A stretch of DNA of 64,000 nt from Streptomyces niger (GCF_000718305.1 NZ_JOFQ01000003.1:448527-512526); one strand, 5' to 3'. Positions 17,306 through 26,135 are shown, counted from the stretch's first letter. Translations and numbers: made by a program. Notes: a model not told the origin generated them from the letters alone.

Positions 17306-18952
17306 CTACTCGTCCGACAACTTCAGGTTCGGTACCCGGAAAGCCGCGATCACGAAGGCCAGCAGGGTCACTGCCGCGCCGGTCAGGAAGACGACGCGCA
17401 TGGCGGCGACGTAGCCCTCCAGGAAGGGCTGCGCCAGGCGCGGGTCCAGGGTGTGCAGGAAGGCGGAGTCCTCCAGGTTCAGGCCGCCGTGCGGGCGCAC
17501 CACACCGCTCAGCGCGTGTGCGTTGTCGGGCTCCGCCGCGAGCCGACGCAGCGACGGCCGCTGCAACGCCTCGTCGAGCCGTTCGCCGATGCGCGAGCCC
17601 GCCAGGGAGAAGAGGATCGAGAGGAAGGCCGCGGCGCCGACCGTGCCGCCGTTGGAGCGGAAGAAGTTCACCGAGGCGGTGGCCGCGCCCATGTCCGTGC
17701 GCTCCACCTCGGACTGGGCCAGCGTCGTCATGGTCTGCATGGCGGCGCCCAGCCCCGCGCCCATGAAGAGCATGCCGATCGCGACGTACCAGAGCGGGCT
17801 GTCGGCCCGCAGCGTGGCGTAGACGAGCATGGCGACGGTGAAGCAGCCGACGCCCGTCACCAGGTGCACCTTCAGGCGTCCGGTGCGGGACATCAGCCGG
17901 CCGACGGTGAGGGTGACCGCGACGTTGGCGACCGTCGTGGGCAGCATCGCGAGGCCGGCCGCCATCGGGCTCATGCCCTGAGCGAGCTGGAGGTAGAGCG
18001 GCAGCGTCGTCATCGCCCCGAACATGCCGATGCCGACGATGAAGTGCAGGAGTGTGCCGAGGCGGAAGCTGCGGACGCGGAAGAGGCGAAGCGGCAGCAG
18101 TGCCGCCTCGCCCATGCGCCGTTCGATCAGCACGAAGGCGATGAGGCCTGCCACGCCCGTCGCGTACAGCACGAGCGCGGGCGGCGAGGCCCAGCCCCAG
18201 CCGCGGCCCTGTTCGGCGACGACGAGCAGCGGTACGACGCCGAGGGCGAGGGTCAGCGCGCCCCCGTAGTCCAGGCGGTGCCGTACGGGCCGGTGCGGCA
18301 CCCGGCGCAGTACGCGCATGATGACGGTCAGGGCGACCGCCGCCAGCGGCACGTTGACCAGGAAGATCCAGCGCCAGCCGGTGACGCCGAGCACGCTGCC
18401 GGCGCCGGCGAAGACACCGCCGATGACGGGTCCGACGATGCTGGCGCCGGCGAAGACGGCCATGAACCAGCCCTGGTAGCGGCCCCGTTCGCGCGGCGAG
18501 GTGATGTCGGCGATCACCGTCATGGCCAGCGACATCAGCCCGCCGCCACCCAGCCCCTGGACCGCGCGGAACGCCGCCAGTTGGTGGATGGACGCCGCGC
18601 AGCCGCACAGCAGCGACCCGGCGGCGAAGAGCACGATCGCGACGAGGTAGACCGGCCGGCGGCCGTGGATGTCGGACAGCTTGCCGTACAGCGGGGTCGC
18701 GATGGTGCCGGTGACGAGGTACGCGGTGGTCACCCAGGCCTGGGCGGTCAGCCCGTGCAGGTCGTCGGCGATGGTGCGCAGGGCGGAGGAGACCACGGTC
18801 TGGTCCAGCGCACCGAGGAACATCCCGAGCATCAGGCCGGACAGGACGGTGACGATCTCGCGGTGCGACAGCCGCGCGGGCGGGCCGGCCTGTTCGGCCG
18901 GCCCGTCCGCGGGCCGCGGCTCCTGCTTGCGGAGCGCGTCGGAAGAGGTCAC
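17306..18952 (-). CDS. DHA2-family MFS drug/natural product exporter (14 TM)
   Basis: 548 residues; GTG at 18952 overlaps the glycosyltransferase stop (GTGA), so the two are coupled. It has the DHA2 pattern of about 14 hydrophobic segments: LGALDQTVVSSALRTIADDL in TM1, YGKLSDIHGRRPVYLVAIVL (motif A), and GASIVGPVIGGVFAG (motif C of antiporters). Long cytoplasmic N-terminus (residues 1-30). As the exporter paired with a UGT-type glycosyltransferase it likely expels the glycosylated product or a toxic aglycone by proton antiport. A divergent TetR gene beyond ugd fits drug-inducible control. Confidence 0.9.
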   Translation of the reverse strand: MTSSDALRKQEPRPADGPAEQAGPPARLSHREIVTVLSGLMLGMFLGALDQTVVSSALRTIADDLHGLTAQAWVTTAYLVTGTIATPLYGKLSDIHGRRPVYLVAIVLFAAGSLLCGCAASIHQLAAFRAVQGLGGGGLMSLAMTVIADITSPRERGRYQGWFMAVFAGASIVGPVIGGVFAGAGSVLGVTGWRWIFLVNVPLAAVALTVIMRVLRRVPHRPVRHRLDYGGALTLALGVVPLLVVAEQGRGWGWASPPALVLYATGVAGLIAFVLIERRMGEAALLPLRLFRVRSFRLGTLLHFIVGIGMFGAMTTLPLYLQLAQGMSPMAAGLAMLPTTVANVAVTLTVGRLMSRTGRLKVHLVTGVGCFTVAMLVYATLRADSPLWYVAIGMLFMGAGLGAAMQTMTTLAQSEVERTDMGAATASVNFFRSNGGTVGAAAFLSILFSLAGSRIGERLDEALQRPSLRRLAAEPDNAHALSGVVRPHGGLNLEDSAFLHTLDPRLAQPFLEGYVAAMRVVFLTGAAVTLLAFVIAAFRVPNLKLSDE

Positions 18953-20196
18953 GCGTGGTCTCCGACGAGCCTCTCCAGGTCGGCCACCGCGTGCTCGACC
19001 GCCGGCAGGGTCAGCATCCGCAGCCGCGCGCGGCGGGCGGTGGCCGCGGCACCGGCGTCGGCCAGCACCTCCCGGCAGACCGCGGCGATGCCGTCCGGGG
19101 TGCGGTCGGTGATCTCCCGGCCGAGCCCCAGCTCCTCGACGCGCCGTGCGTTGGGCTGCTGGTCGCCGAACTGCGGCAGCACCGCCAGCGGCGTGGCGGT
19201 ACGCATCGCCTCACGGACGCTGTTGAAGCCGCCGTGGGTGAGGAACAGGTCGACGGACTCCAGCAGCAGCGGCTGCGGCAGCCGCTCGGTGAGGTGCACG
19301 TGCGGGGGCAGATCGGTGGTGTCCACCGGTACGCCGGCGGTGGCCACGACGACGGTGCACTCGGTCAGCTTCGCCGCCGCCTCGATGATGCTCTGCAGCG
19401 TCTTGACCGGGTCCGGGAACTCGAACGGCAGCTCCGGGGGCTGCGCCTCGCCCTGTTCCTTGCGCTGCTGGATCATGGGCAGCGCGGTACCGATGGCGGC
19501 CCACACCAGCGGCCGGTCGGTGGGCAGGTCCGCGACCCACTCCGGGAGTACGGAGTCGCGCTCCACCTGCACCGTCTGCCGGTAGGAGTACGAGCCGGGC
19601 AAGTGGCGGGCGAAGGAGAAGTCCGCCGGCACGTAGTCGACGCGCCCGTGCGGGACGACCGAGAGCGGGTCCTCCTGCGCGGGCAGACCGAACTCCTCGC
19701 GCAGGGCGTTCAGGCCGTCGTGGACCTGCGTCGGGTCCAGAATGTTGCTGGAGCCGGAGGGGGTGGGCAGCTGCGGGATGCCCAGTTCCTCGGCGATGAG
19801 GACGGAGCCGAGGTCCATGCCGTCGCGCAGGACGAGGTGGGGGCGGAAGTCGCGCGCCAGGGGAAGGACGATCTCCCGCAGCTTCCTGGCCATCGGGCCC
19901 GAGAGGAGCCGGGTCATGAAGCGCATCATGGCGAGCTGCTGCTGCTCGGGGCCGGCGTCCGCGGCCTCGGCTCCGGGCGCGTCCCCGCCCGGGTCGAGCT
20001 CCTCGTCCAGGAACATCTGCGGCGTGAAGGACGGCATGCAGGTGACGACGGTGAGGTCGTCATGGGCGAAGAGCGGCGCGACCTCCTCGGTGGTGGCCAC
20101 CCGTATCTCGTGTCCGGCGGCCGCGAGGGCCCGCAGCAGCGGGAGCTGGGCGCGCCCGTGCGAGGGGCTGCCGATGGTGGTGCACAGGACTCGCAT
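18949..20196 (-). CDS. UGT/GT1-type small-molecule glycosyltransferase
   Basis: 415 residues; ATG at 20196 with GAAAGG upstream. The GT-B opening MRVLCTTIGSPSHGRAQLPL and LRALAAAGHEIRVAT, and the C-terminal donor-binding region HVHLTERLPQPLLLESVDLF, LTHGGFNSVREAM and PLAVLPQFGDQQPNARRVEE, are those of macrolide/flavonoid/sterol UGTs. It lies between a UDP-glucose dehydrogenase gene and a drug exporter. The donor may therefore be UDP-glucuronic acid made by the neighbour, giving a glucuronosyl (detoxifying or tailoring) transferase; donor choice cannot be read reliably from sequence. Acceptor unknown. Confidence 0.88.
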   Translation of the reverse strand: MRVLCTTIGSPSHGRAQLPLLRALAAAGHEIRVATTEEVAPLFAHDDLTVVTCMPSFTPQMFLDEELDPGGDAPGAEAADAGPEQQQLAMMRFMTRLLSGPMARKLREIVLPLARDFRPHLVLRDGMDLGSVLIAEELGIPQLPTPSGSSNILDPTQVHDGLNALREEFGLPAQEDPLSVVPHGRVDYVPADFSFARHLPGSYSYRQTVQVERDSVLPEWVADLPTDRPLVWAAIGTALPMIQQRKEQGEAQPPELPFEFPDPVKTLQSIIEAAAKLTECTVVVATAGVPVDTTDLPPHVHLTERLPQPLLLESVDLFLTHGGFNSVREAMRTATPLAVLPQFGDQQPNARRVEELGLGREITDRTPDGIAAVCREVLADAGAAATARRARLRMLTLPAVEHAVADLERLVGDHA

Positions 20197-20253
20197 GAAG
20201 AGACCTTTCGGGTCGGTCTGTCGTGGGGTGGGGCCGGGTGCGCGGCGGAGGAG

Positions 20254-21567
20254 TCAGCCCGCCATCGTGTACGGGCTGCCGATGCTCTGCCGGACGAGCC
20301 CGGCGCGGTCCAGCCGGTCGTGGTCGAGGAAGTTGCGGAAGTCGTGGACGATCCGGCCGTCCAGGCGGGCGGCCACCGCGTCCCAGTCCAGTTCGAGGAA
20401 GTCCGGCCATTCGGTGAGCACGAGGCAGGCGGCGGCGCCGTCGGCCGCGGCCAGCGGGTCGTCGGTGAGGGTGAGCAGGTCGCTGAGGTCGGGCCGGGTC
20501 TCGCACAGCGCCGGGTCGTAGGCGTACAGCTCGGCGCCGCGCTCGCGCAGCTGCCGCGCGATGGCCAGCGCCGGCGAGTCGCGCAGGTCGGAGGTGCCGG
20601 CCTTGAAGGCCAGGCCGTACAGCGCCAGTCGTACGCCGGCGAGCGAGCCGTCGCCGCCTGCGCTCTGGGCCGCGACGCGCTCCACCAGTCGGCGCTGGTG
20701 CTCGACGTTGGTCTCGATGGTGGCGCGCAGCAGCGGGAAGTCGATGCCGGCGGCCTCGCAGACGGAGAGCAGGGCGTGGGTGTCCTTGGGCAGGCAGGAG
20801 CCGCCCCAGCCGGGGCCCGGCTGGAGGAAGGCCGCGCCGATCCGCGGGTCGTGGCCGATGCCGGCCGTCACGTCGCCGATGTCGGCGCCGAAGCGCTCGC
20901 AGAGCGTCGCCAGGTTGTTGGCGAAGGACAGCTTCATGGCGAGAAAGAAGTTGGCCGCGTACTTGGTGAGTTCGGCGCTGGCGGCGTCGGTGACCACCAG
21001 CGGGGCCGCGAGGTCGGCGTACAGCTCCGCCACCCGCCGGGCGGCCTCGGCGTCCACGCTGCCCACCACGATGCGGTCGGGGTGCAGGAAGTCGTGCACG
21101 GCGCGGCCCTCGCGGAGGAACTCCGGGTTGCTGACCACGGCCACGTCCGGCCGGGCGAGCAGCGCGGCGACCCGCTCGGAGGTGCCGACCGGCACCGTCG
21201 ACTTGTTGACGACGACCGCGCCGGGCGGCAGCTCGGTACGGATCTCGCCCGCGACGGCCTCGACGGCGGCCAGGTCGGCGGCGCCGCCCGCGCCCATCGG
21301 CGTCGGCAGGCACAGGAACACCACATCGGCGTCGCGCACCGCGGCCGGGGAGTCCCCGACGAACGCGAGACGGTCCGATTTCAGCCCGTCCTGGACGAGT
21401 TCCGGCAGACCCGGCTCCAGGATGTCGACCTCCGCCCGCCGGAGCCGTTCGACCTTGCCCGGGTCCGCATCGGCGCACACCACACGGTGCCCGAGCGAGG
21501 CCAGACAGGCCCCGGTGGTCAGCCCCACATAGCCCGTCCCGATGACGGCAACACGCCTCTCACTCAC
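20254..21567 (-). CDS. UDP-glucose 6-dehydrogenase (UDP-glucuronate synthesis)
   Basis: 437 residues; GTG at 21567 with AAAGGTG upstream. It oxidises UDP-glucose to UDP-glucuronate with two NAD+. The Rossmann motif is VAVIGTGYVGLTTGACLASL; the catalytic Cys258 lies in QPGPGWGGSCLPKDTH; Lys202 and Asn206 lie in ELTKYAANFFLAMKLSFANN. The length is normal for bacterial Ugd. It is first in an apparent operon (ugd, glycosyltransferase, MFS), which is unusual for Ugd, since it normally feeds cell-envelope polysaccharide clusters. Here it probably supplies a donor for small-molecule glycosylation. GDP-mannose dehydrogenase is an alternative within the family, less likely. Confidence 0.93.
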   Translation of the reverse strand: MSERRVAVIGTGYVGLTTGACLASLGHRVVCADADPGKVERLRRAEVDILEPGLPELVQDGLKSDRLAFVGDSPAAVRDADVVFLCLPTPMGAGGAADLAAVEAVAGEIRTELPPGAVVVNKSTVPVGTSERVAALLARPDVAVVSNPEFLREGRAVHDFLHPDRIVVGSVDAEAARRVAELYADLAAPLVVTDAASAELTKYAANFFLAMKLSFANNLATLCERFGADIGDVTAGIGHDPRIGAAFLQPGPGWGGSCLPKDTHALLSVCEAAGIDFPLLRATIETNVEHQRRLVERVAAQSAGGDGSLAGVRLALYGLAFKAGTSDLRDSPALAIARQLRERGAELYAYDPALCETRPDLSDLLTLTDDPLAAADGAAACLVLTEWPDFLELDWDAVAARLDGRIVHDFRNFLDHDRLDRAGLVRQSIGSPYTMAG

Positions 21568-21630
21568 TGATAATCACCTTTTCGAATGATCGTCGGCGGC
21601 TCGACCCTACGAACGGAGGCCCGCAGCGGT

Positions 21631-21656
21631 CAACGATTGATGACAACGACCGATGA
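21631..21656. promoter_or_regulatory. Tandem 13-base repeat in the ugd/tetR divergent promoter
   Basis: CAACGATTGATGA (21631-21643) is followed at once by CAACGACCGATGA (21644-21656), 11 of 13 bases the same. It lies between the divergent ugd (start 21567) and tetR (start 21724) genes and is a plausible operator or activator site; head-to-tail order is atypical for a TetR dimer. Confidence 0.45.
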
Positions 21657-21723
21657 CTTCCGGACACGCGCCGGAACCTGGACCATGTGCTCCTGAACGA
21701 CGAGCCGAAGAAGGTACGAACAC

Positions 21724-22374
21724 GTGGACGGATCGACAGCGAAGGTGACGGACGAGACCGGCGGGCGGCCCGCGCGGACGCGCAAGCACTGCGCCACCGC
21801 CACCCGCGGCGCCCTGATGGAGGCGGCGGCGCTGCGCTTCGGGAGGTACGGCTACGACGGCGCCAGCATCCGGGACATCGCCAAGGACGCCGGGGTGGAC
21901 GCGGCCCTGGTGTACCGCTATTTCGGCTCCAAGGAAGCCCTGTTCGCCGCGGTGTCCATCGACACCGCGATATTCGACCCGCTGCTGCAGGTGCCGCTCG
22001 ACGAGGTCGCGGCCTGGGTGAGCGACTTCGTCGCCAACGGGCCGACGGACGAGGAGGTGCCGCACCCGGTGCTGTCCGTGCTGCGTTCCTCCAGCCGCGA
22101 GGAGGCGGTGGAGCAGTTCCGCGAGGGCGTGACAGAGGTGTTCTCCCGCAACTTCGCCGAGCGCCTGGAGGGCCCGGACGCCGCGCTCCGCGCCGAACTG
22201 CTCGCCGCCTGGCTGCTGGGGACGAGCCTGCTGCGCAAGGCCTTCCGCACCCCGGCGCTGGAGTCCGCATCGGAAGCCGCGCTGCACGGCCACCTCCAGG
22301 CCGGCCTCGCCCGGTTGCTCCAACCCGACCAGCGCTCATGCGGGTGCGGACGCGCCTGCCCCTGCGGGCTCTGA
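21724..22374 (+). CDS. TetR-family regulator, divergent from the ugd-glycosyltransferase-exporter operon
   Basis: 216 residues; GTG at 21724 with AAGAAGG upstream. The HTH domain at ~28-75 reads ATRGALMEAAALRFGRYGYD, then GASIRDIAKDAGVDAALVYR with YFGSKEALFAA. The C-terminal domain resembles the TetR_C group of actinobacterial drug-exporter repressors (DPLLQVPLDEVAAWVSDFVA). It ends in a Cys-rich tail (CGCGRACPCGL), unusual for the family, which could respond to thiol or metal status or simply be a run-on C-terminus. Most likely target: the divergent ugd operon and its own gene. Confidence 0.85.
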   Translation: MDGSTAKVTDETGGRPARTRKHCATATRGALMEAAALRFGRYGYDGASIRDIAKDAGVDAALVYRYFGSKEALFAAVSIDTAIFDPLLQVPLDEVAAWVSDFVANGPTDEEVPHPVLSVLRSSSREEAVEQFREGVTEVFSRNFAERLEGPDAALRAELLAAWLLGTSLLRKAFRTPALESASEAALHGHLQAGLARLLQPDQRSCGCGRACPCGL

Positions 22375-22489
22375 GCCCGCCGCTCCTCCCCCACCGCACG
22401 GGTCACGGCCGAACCAACGGCCGTGGCCCTTCTGTGTTTTCCGCACCTGTGCGGCGCCCCTCCGCCGCCTTGGGACGCCTTCCCCCACC

Positions 22490-22528
22490 TCAATAGTTCT
22501 GATAGGAGTATTTCTAATCGAAACAGTG
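22490..22528 (+). promoter_or_regulatory. Promoter/operator of the LLM monooxygenase-SDR operon, shared with the esterase gene
   Basis: The stretch from 22497 (TTCTGATAGGAGTATTTCTA, then ATCGAAACAGTG) matches 24 of 32 bases with the sequence upstream of the esterase gene at 43243-43274. A TCTAAT (22513-22518) could be the -10 box. TTC-GAT and ATCGAAA arms suggest a dimeric regulator. Match done by eye. Confidence 0.65.
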
Positions 22529-22557
22529 CGGAGACACTCGATGAGGAGGAGCCCGTC

Positions 22558-23691
22558 GTGAAGTTCTCGATGATCTTCGAGGCCCAGATGGCCGACCCGT
22601 CCCCCGAGCACGAGCGCCAGGTGATCCAGGACTGCGTCGAACAGGCCGTGTACGCCGAGGAGATGGGCTTTGACCGGATCTGGGCGGTCGAGCACCACTC
22701 GCTGACGCAGTACGCCCACATGAGCGCGTCCGAAGTCTTCCTGTCCTGGGTGGCGGCGAAGACCTCCCGCATCCGCATCGGCCACGGCGTGGTCACCATG
22801 CCGTTCGGCTACCAGCACCCGATACGGGTGGCCGAACGCGCCGCCATGCTCGACATCCTCTCCGGCGGCCGCGTCGACATCGGCTCCGGGCGCGGCGCCA
22901 CCAAGCAGGAGATGTCCATGTACGGCGTGCGGCCGGAGGACACCTATCCGCAGATGGAGGAGGCGCTGCGGATCGTGAGCAACGCCTGGCGCGAGGAGAC
23001 CTTCGAGTGGCACGGGTCGATCGACATCGGCCCCGGCGCCGTGCTGCCCCGCCCCGTACAGGCCCCGCACCCACCGCTGTTCATGGCCTGCAGCAAGCAC
23101 GACACGCTCAAGCTCGCCGCCGAACTGGGCATCGGCGCGCTCGTGCTGGGCTTCGCCGGTGCCGACGACATCCGGGAGATGCGCAAGGTCTACGACGAGG
23201 CCATCGCCGTACGGGGCACCGAGCGCTTCGTCTCCACCGAGGTCAACAACCATTTCTCGGCGCTCTGCCCGACGATCGTCCTGGACGACGCCGAGGCGGC
23301 CTACCGCATCGGCACCCGCGGACAGCGGTTCTTCGCCGAATCCATCGCCCACTGGTACGGCAACGGCCCCGAGCCCACCGTGGTGTACGAGGAGGACGAG
23401 GACCACGCCGCGGCGATGGCGCGCCGCCGGGACGAGCTGGTCGCCAAGCTGCACGAGGCCGATATCCCGGCCCGCCCCGCCGACACCGGCACCTACAACG
23501 CCGAGCACGCCTACGGCACCGCCGGGACGGCGATCGATTACGTGGACCAGCTGCGCAGGATCGGCGTCGACGAGGTGATGTGCCTGATCCAGATGGGTAC
23601 CGTGCCGCAGGACGTGTGCATGGAGACCATCCGGCAGTGGGGCGAGACGGTCATCCCGCACTTCCGCGCCCTCGAAGCGGCGGCGGGCTGA
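22558..23691 (+). CDS. Luciferase-like (LLM) flavin-dependent monooxygenase
   Basis: 377 residues from GTG at 22558, with GAGGAGG about 8 bases before it; the frame is open upstream but the promoter lies there. Family signature: KFSMIFEAQMADPSPEHERQ, YAEEMGFDRIWAVEHHSLTQ, RIGHGVVTMPFGYQHPIRVA and LDILSGGRVDIGSGRGATKQ, all typical of bacterial luciferase-type FMN (or F420) oxidoreductases. LLM enzymes include type II Baeyer-Villiger monooxygenases that turn ketones into esters. The stop overlaps the next start (TGATG), so it is coupled to a hydroxysteroid-dehydrogenase-like SDR. The esterase gene with the same promoter motif suggests a ketone-ester-alcohol sequence; this is inference. Confidence 0.85.
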   Translation: MKFSMIFEAQMADPSPEHERQVIQDCVEQAVYAEEMGFDRIWAVEHHSLTQYAHMSASEVFLSWVAAKTSRIRIGHGVVTMPFGYQHPIRVAERAAMLDILSGGRVDIGSGRGATKQEMSMYGVRPEDTYPQMEEALRIVSNAWREETFEWHGSIDIGPGAVLPRPVQAPHPPLFMACSKHDTLKLAAELGIGALVLGFAGADDIREMRKVYDEAIAVRGTERFVSTEVNNHFSALCPTIVLDDAEAAYRIGTRGQRFFAESIAHWYGNGPEPTVVYEEDEDHAAAMARRRDELVAKLHEADIPARPADTGTYNAEHAYGTAGTAIDYVDQLRRIGVDEVMCLIQMGTVPQDVCMETIRQWGETVIPHFRALEAAAG

Positions 23692-24437
23692 TGACCGCAC
23701 GGCTGGCGGGCCGGACCGTCGTCGTCACGGGGGCGGGCCGCGGGCAGGGCGCGGCCGAGGCCCGGCTGTTCGCGGAGCACGGTGCGCGCGTCGTTCTGAC
23801 GGACGTACGGCAGGAGGCGGGCCGGGAGACCGCCGCGCACCTCGGGGACCAGGGGCTGTTCGTCCCGCACGACGTGACCGAGGCGGCCGGCTGGCAGCGG
23901 GTCGTCAGCGCGGCGCTGGACGCCTTCGGACGGATCGACGCGCTGGTGAACAACGCGGCGCTGTGGCGCACCGCGACCGTCGAGGAGGAGACCGAGGCGA
24001 ACCTCCAACGGCTCCTCCAGGTCAACCTGGTCGGCCCGTTCCTCGGCATCCAGGCGGTGGTGCCGGCGATGCGCGCGACCGGCGACGGCGGCTCGATCGT
24101 CAACATCTCCTCCACCGCGGGCCTGGTCGGCATCCAGGGCCACGCCTCCTACGGGGCGACCAAGTTCGGGCTGCGCGGGCTCAGCAAGTCCGCCGCGCTC
24201 GACCTGGCCCGGTACCGCATCCGCGTCAACTCGGTGCACCCCGGCATTGTGGACACCCCGATGGTCGCCGGTGCGCTCGGCACGGACGCCGGCGAGCGGG
24301 CGTGGCCGAACGTGCCGCTGCGCCGCATGGGCCACCCGGAAGAGGTCGCGGAGCTGGTGCTGTACCTGGTGTCGGACGCCTCGGCGTACGTGACCGGCGC
24401 CGAGTTCCCCGTCGACGGCGGGCTCACCGCCCAGTAG
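23691..24437 (+). CDS. SDR oxidoreductase, 3alpha/20beta-hydroxysteroid dehydrogenase-like
   Basis: 248 residues; ATG overlaps the upstream stop (TGATG). Classical SDR: cofactor motif VTGAGRGQGAAEARLFAEHG near the N-terminus, NNAA, catalytic Ser in IVNISSTAGLVG and Tyr/Lys in HASYGATKFGLRG, and a C-terminal YVTGAEFPVDGG. The sequence closely follows the pattern of Streptomyces 3alpha,20beta-hydroxysteroid dehydrogenase (RVVLTDV, GSIVNISSTAGL, SVHPGIVDTPM, AYVTGAEFPVDGG). With the neighbouring kshA/kstD locus a steroid alcohol/ketone substrate is plausible, but SDR substrate calls from sequence are weak. It ends at a strong bidirectional terminator. Confidence 0.82.
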   Translation: MTARLAGRTVVVTGAGRGQGAAEARLFAEHGARVVLTDVRQEAGRETAAHLGDQGLFVPHDVTEAAGWQRVVSAALDAFGRIDALVNNAALWRTATVEEETEANLQRLLQVNLVGPFLGIQAVVPAMRATGDGGSIVNISSTAGLVGIQGHASYGATKFGLRGLSKSAALDLARYRIRVNSVHPGIVDTPMVAGALGTDAGERAWPNVPLRRMGHPEEVAELVLYLVSDASAYVTGAEFPVDGGLTAQ

Positions 24438-24443
24438 GTGCGA

Positions 24444-24485
24444 CGCGGGGAGGCCCGCCGGCTGCGACCGGCGGGCCTCCCCGCG
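24444..24485. terminator. Bidirectional terminator between the SDR and the KstD remnant
   Basis: An 18-base perfect stem, CGCGGGGAGGCCCGCCGG with its exact complement, around a 6-base loop (CTGCGA). It lies between two convergent genes and is the strongest hairpin I found in the window. Confidence 0.85.
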
Positions 24486-24498
24486 TGGTGTACGGGGT

Positions 24499-24837
24499 TC
24501 AGCGCAGGCCCAACGCCCCCGCGATGTCGTTGACCGCGATCCAGCTGAACGTCATCGCCGGTCCGATGGTCGCGCCCGGCCCCGGATAGGTCTCCCCCAT
24601 CACCGCTGCGGAAGCGTTGCCGGTGGCGTACAGGCCCTCGATGACCGAGCCGTCCGCGCGCAGCACGCGGGCCGCCGCGTCGGTGACCGGGCCGCCCTTG
24701 GTGCCGATGTCACCGGGGTGCACGGGGACCGCGTGGAACGGAGCCGCTTCGGCGGTCCACTGCACGGACGTGTGCGCCGGGCTGAACTTCTCGCACCGGA
24801 CCTGGTTGCCGCAGGCCGCGCACTCCACCGGCCGCAC
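24499..24837 (-). pseudogene. kstD: In-frame fusion: CxxC leader joined to the last ~80 residues of 3-ketosteroid delta1-dehydrogenase
   Basis: 112 codons from a GTG one base after the kshA stop. Residues ~32-112 ([57 protein letters not shown]) are the C-terminus of KstD, including the YPGPG motif whose Tyr and Gly take part in catalysis in characterised KstD. The FAD-binding N-terminus and the other catalytic tyrosines are absent: full KstD has about 510-570 residues. Residues 1-30 ([20 protein letters not shown] with a CxxC) do not belong to KstD and look like the start of a different small protein. The frame is intact across the junction, consistent with a deletion joining two genes. Not a functional dehydrogenase. 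Confidence 0.85.
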
Positions 24838-24838
24838 G

Positions 24839-26005
24839 TCAGGCCCCGCTCGCCGTCCGCGTCTCCGCGGCGTCGGGCACAGCTGCGGCGCGGCGCGCGA
24901 GGTTCTCGTCGACCTCGGCGCGCCAGGCCTTGTTGGCGCGCTCGGTGTCGACCTCGAACTCGAAGCGCCGAACCATCTCGTCCTTGACGTCCCCCGCGTC
25001 CACGTAGAACTGCTCGTACCAGCGGCGCAGCTGGTAGACGGGGCCGTCCTCCTCGGTCAGCAGCGGGTTGTCGATGCGGGTCTTGTGCCGCCAGATCTCG
25101 ACGTCCTGCTCGAAGCCGGCCGCCAGTCCCTCGGCGGTGACCCGGGCGGCCTCGGCCGCCTCCGCGTCCGTCATGCCGGGCAGCTTCTTCACGATCGCGC
25201 CGTACTGGAGCAGGAAGCTGTCCGCGTCGATCGGGTAGTGGCAGTTGATCAGCACCATCTCCGTCTCGACGCCCTCGGCCACCGGCGTCCAGAGGTGGTC
25301 GATCATGTAGGAGGGGCCGTAGTAGGAGGCGTCGGAGCGCAGCGGGGCGCTGAGGGTGCCGAGGTCGACGTCCTCGCGCGGGGCGCTCTCCATGTACTGG
25401 GTGGCGACGTGCCCCTCGAAGACGTTCTTGAAGTACGTCGGGAAGGAGTAGTGCACGTAGTAGAAGTGCGCCATGTCCACGATGTTGTCCACGATCTCGC
25501 GGCAGTGGGCGCCCGCCACCCGCAGTATGTGCCAGGTCCAGTCGCTCCACTCGTCGCTGAAGGCGCCGTTGATGCGCGGGATGGTGACGTCGGGCGGCGG
25601 CGGGTTGCCCTCGGGGTCGTACCAGACGAACAGTTGGCGGTTCTCCTCCAGGGTGCGCCAGGCACGGGTACGAGCGCGCGGCGGCACCCGGCGGGCGTAC
25701 GGCACGCCCGCGCACCGGCCGTTGCCGGACCAGCGCCAGTCGTGGAAGGGGCAGGCCACGGCGTCGCCCTTGACCGTGCCGTGCGCGAGATTGCCGCCCA
25801 TGTGGGGGCAGTAGGCGTTGAGCACGTGCAGTGCGCCGTCGTGCTCCCCCTGGAAGACCACCAGCTTGCTGCCGAACGCCTCGATCTCGTGCGGCCGGCC
25901 GCCCTTGAACGTGTCGGCGAGGCCGAGGCAGTGCCAGCCGCGGGCGAAGCGGGCGGGCGGCCGGCCCGCTTCGATGACGCGGACCTCGTCGTGGGGAGCA
26001 GTCAT
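24839..26005 (-). CDS. kshA: 3-ketosteroid 9alpha-monooxygenase, Rieske oxygenase component
   Basis: 388 residues; ATG at 26005 with AGGAGG upstream. It hydroxylates C9 of 3-ketosteroids (4-androstene-dione or the 1,4-diene), which with KstD opens ring B. The Rieske [2Fe-2S] ligands are Cys66, His68, Cys85 and His88 (NAYCPHMGG and ACPFHDWRW). The mononuclear iron site has His180 and His185 in [20 protein letters not shown] plus an Asp in the [17 protein letters not shown] stretch. Length and sequence match mycobacterial/rhodococcal KshA over the whole protein. The KshB reductase is not in the window. It lies downstream of the 310-residue SDR gene and translationally next to the kstD remnant. 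Confidence 0.95.
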   Translation of the reverse strand: MTAPHDEVRVIEAGRPPARFARGWHCLGLADTFKGGRPHEIEAFGSKLVVFQGEHDGALHVLNAYCPHMGGNLAHGTVKGDAVACPFHDWRWSGNGRCAGVPYARRVPPRARTRAWRTLEENRQLFVWYDPEGNPPPPDVTIPRINGAFSDEWSDWTWHILRVAGAHCREIVDNIVDMAHFYYVHYSFPTYFKNVFEGHVATQYMESAPREDVDLGTLSAPLRSDASYYGPSYMIDHLWTPVAEGVETEMVLINCHYPIDADSFLLQYGAIVKKLPGMTDAEAAEAARVTAEGLAAGFEQDVEIWRHKTRIDNPLLTEEDGPVYQLRRWYEQFYVDAGDVKDEMVRRFEFEVDTERANKAWRAEVDENLARRAAAVPDAAETRTASGA

Positions 26006-26080
26006 GGTCTCTCGTCCTCCTGCGCGGCGACGGGCTGTCCGGGGAGGCTAGAGCGGCCCGGGACCGACGCGGGAGCCACA

Positions 26081-26099
26081 TTTCCCGGTGAGCGGGAAA
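26081..26099. promoter_or_regulatory. Inverted repeat upstream of kshA / downstream of the SDR gene
   Basis: TTTCCCG (26081-26087), 5-base gap, CGGGAAA (26093-26099). It is 75 bases above the kshA start and 37 bases after the SDR stop, so it may be an operator for kshA or a short terminator. It does not resemble the KstR or KstR2 sites. Confidence 0.45.
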
Positions 26100-26135
26100 G
26101 GGGGCCGGGCGCGTGTAGTGCCACGCTCCCCCGCC

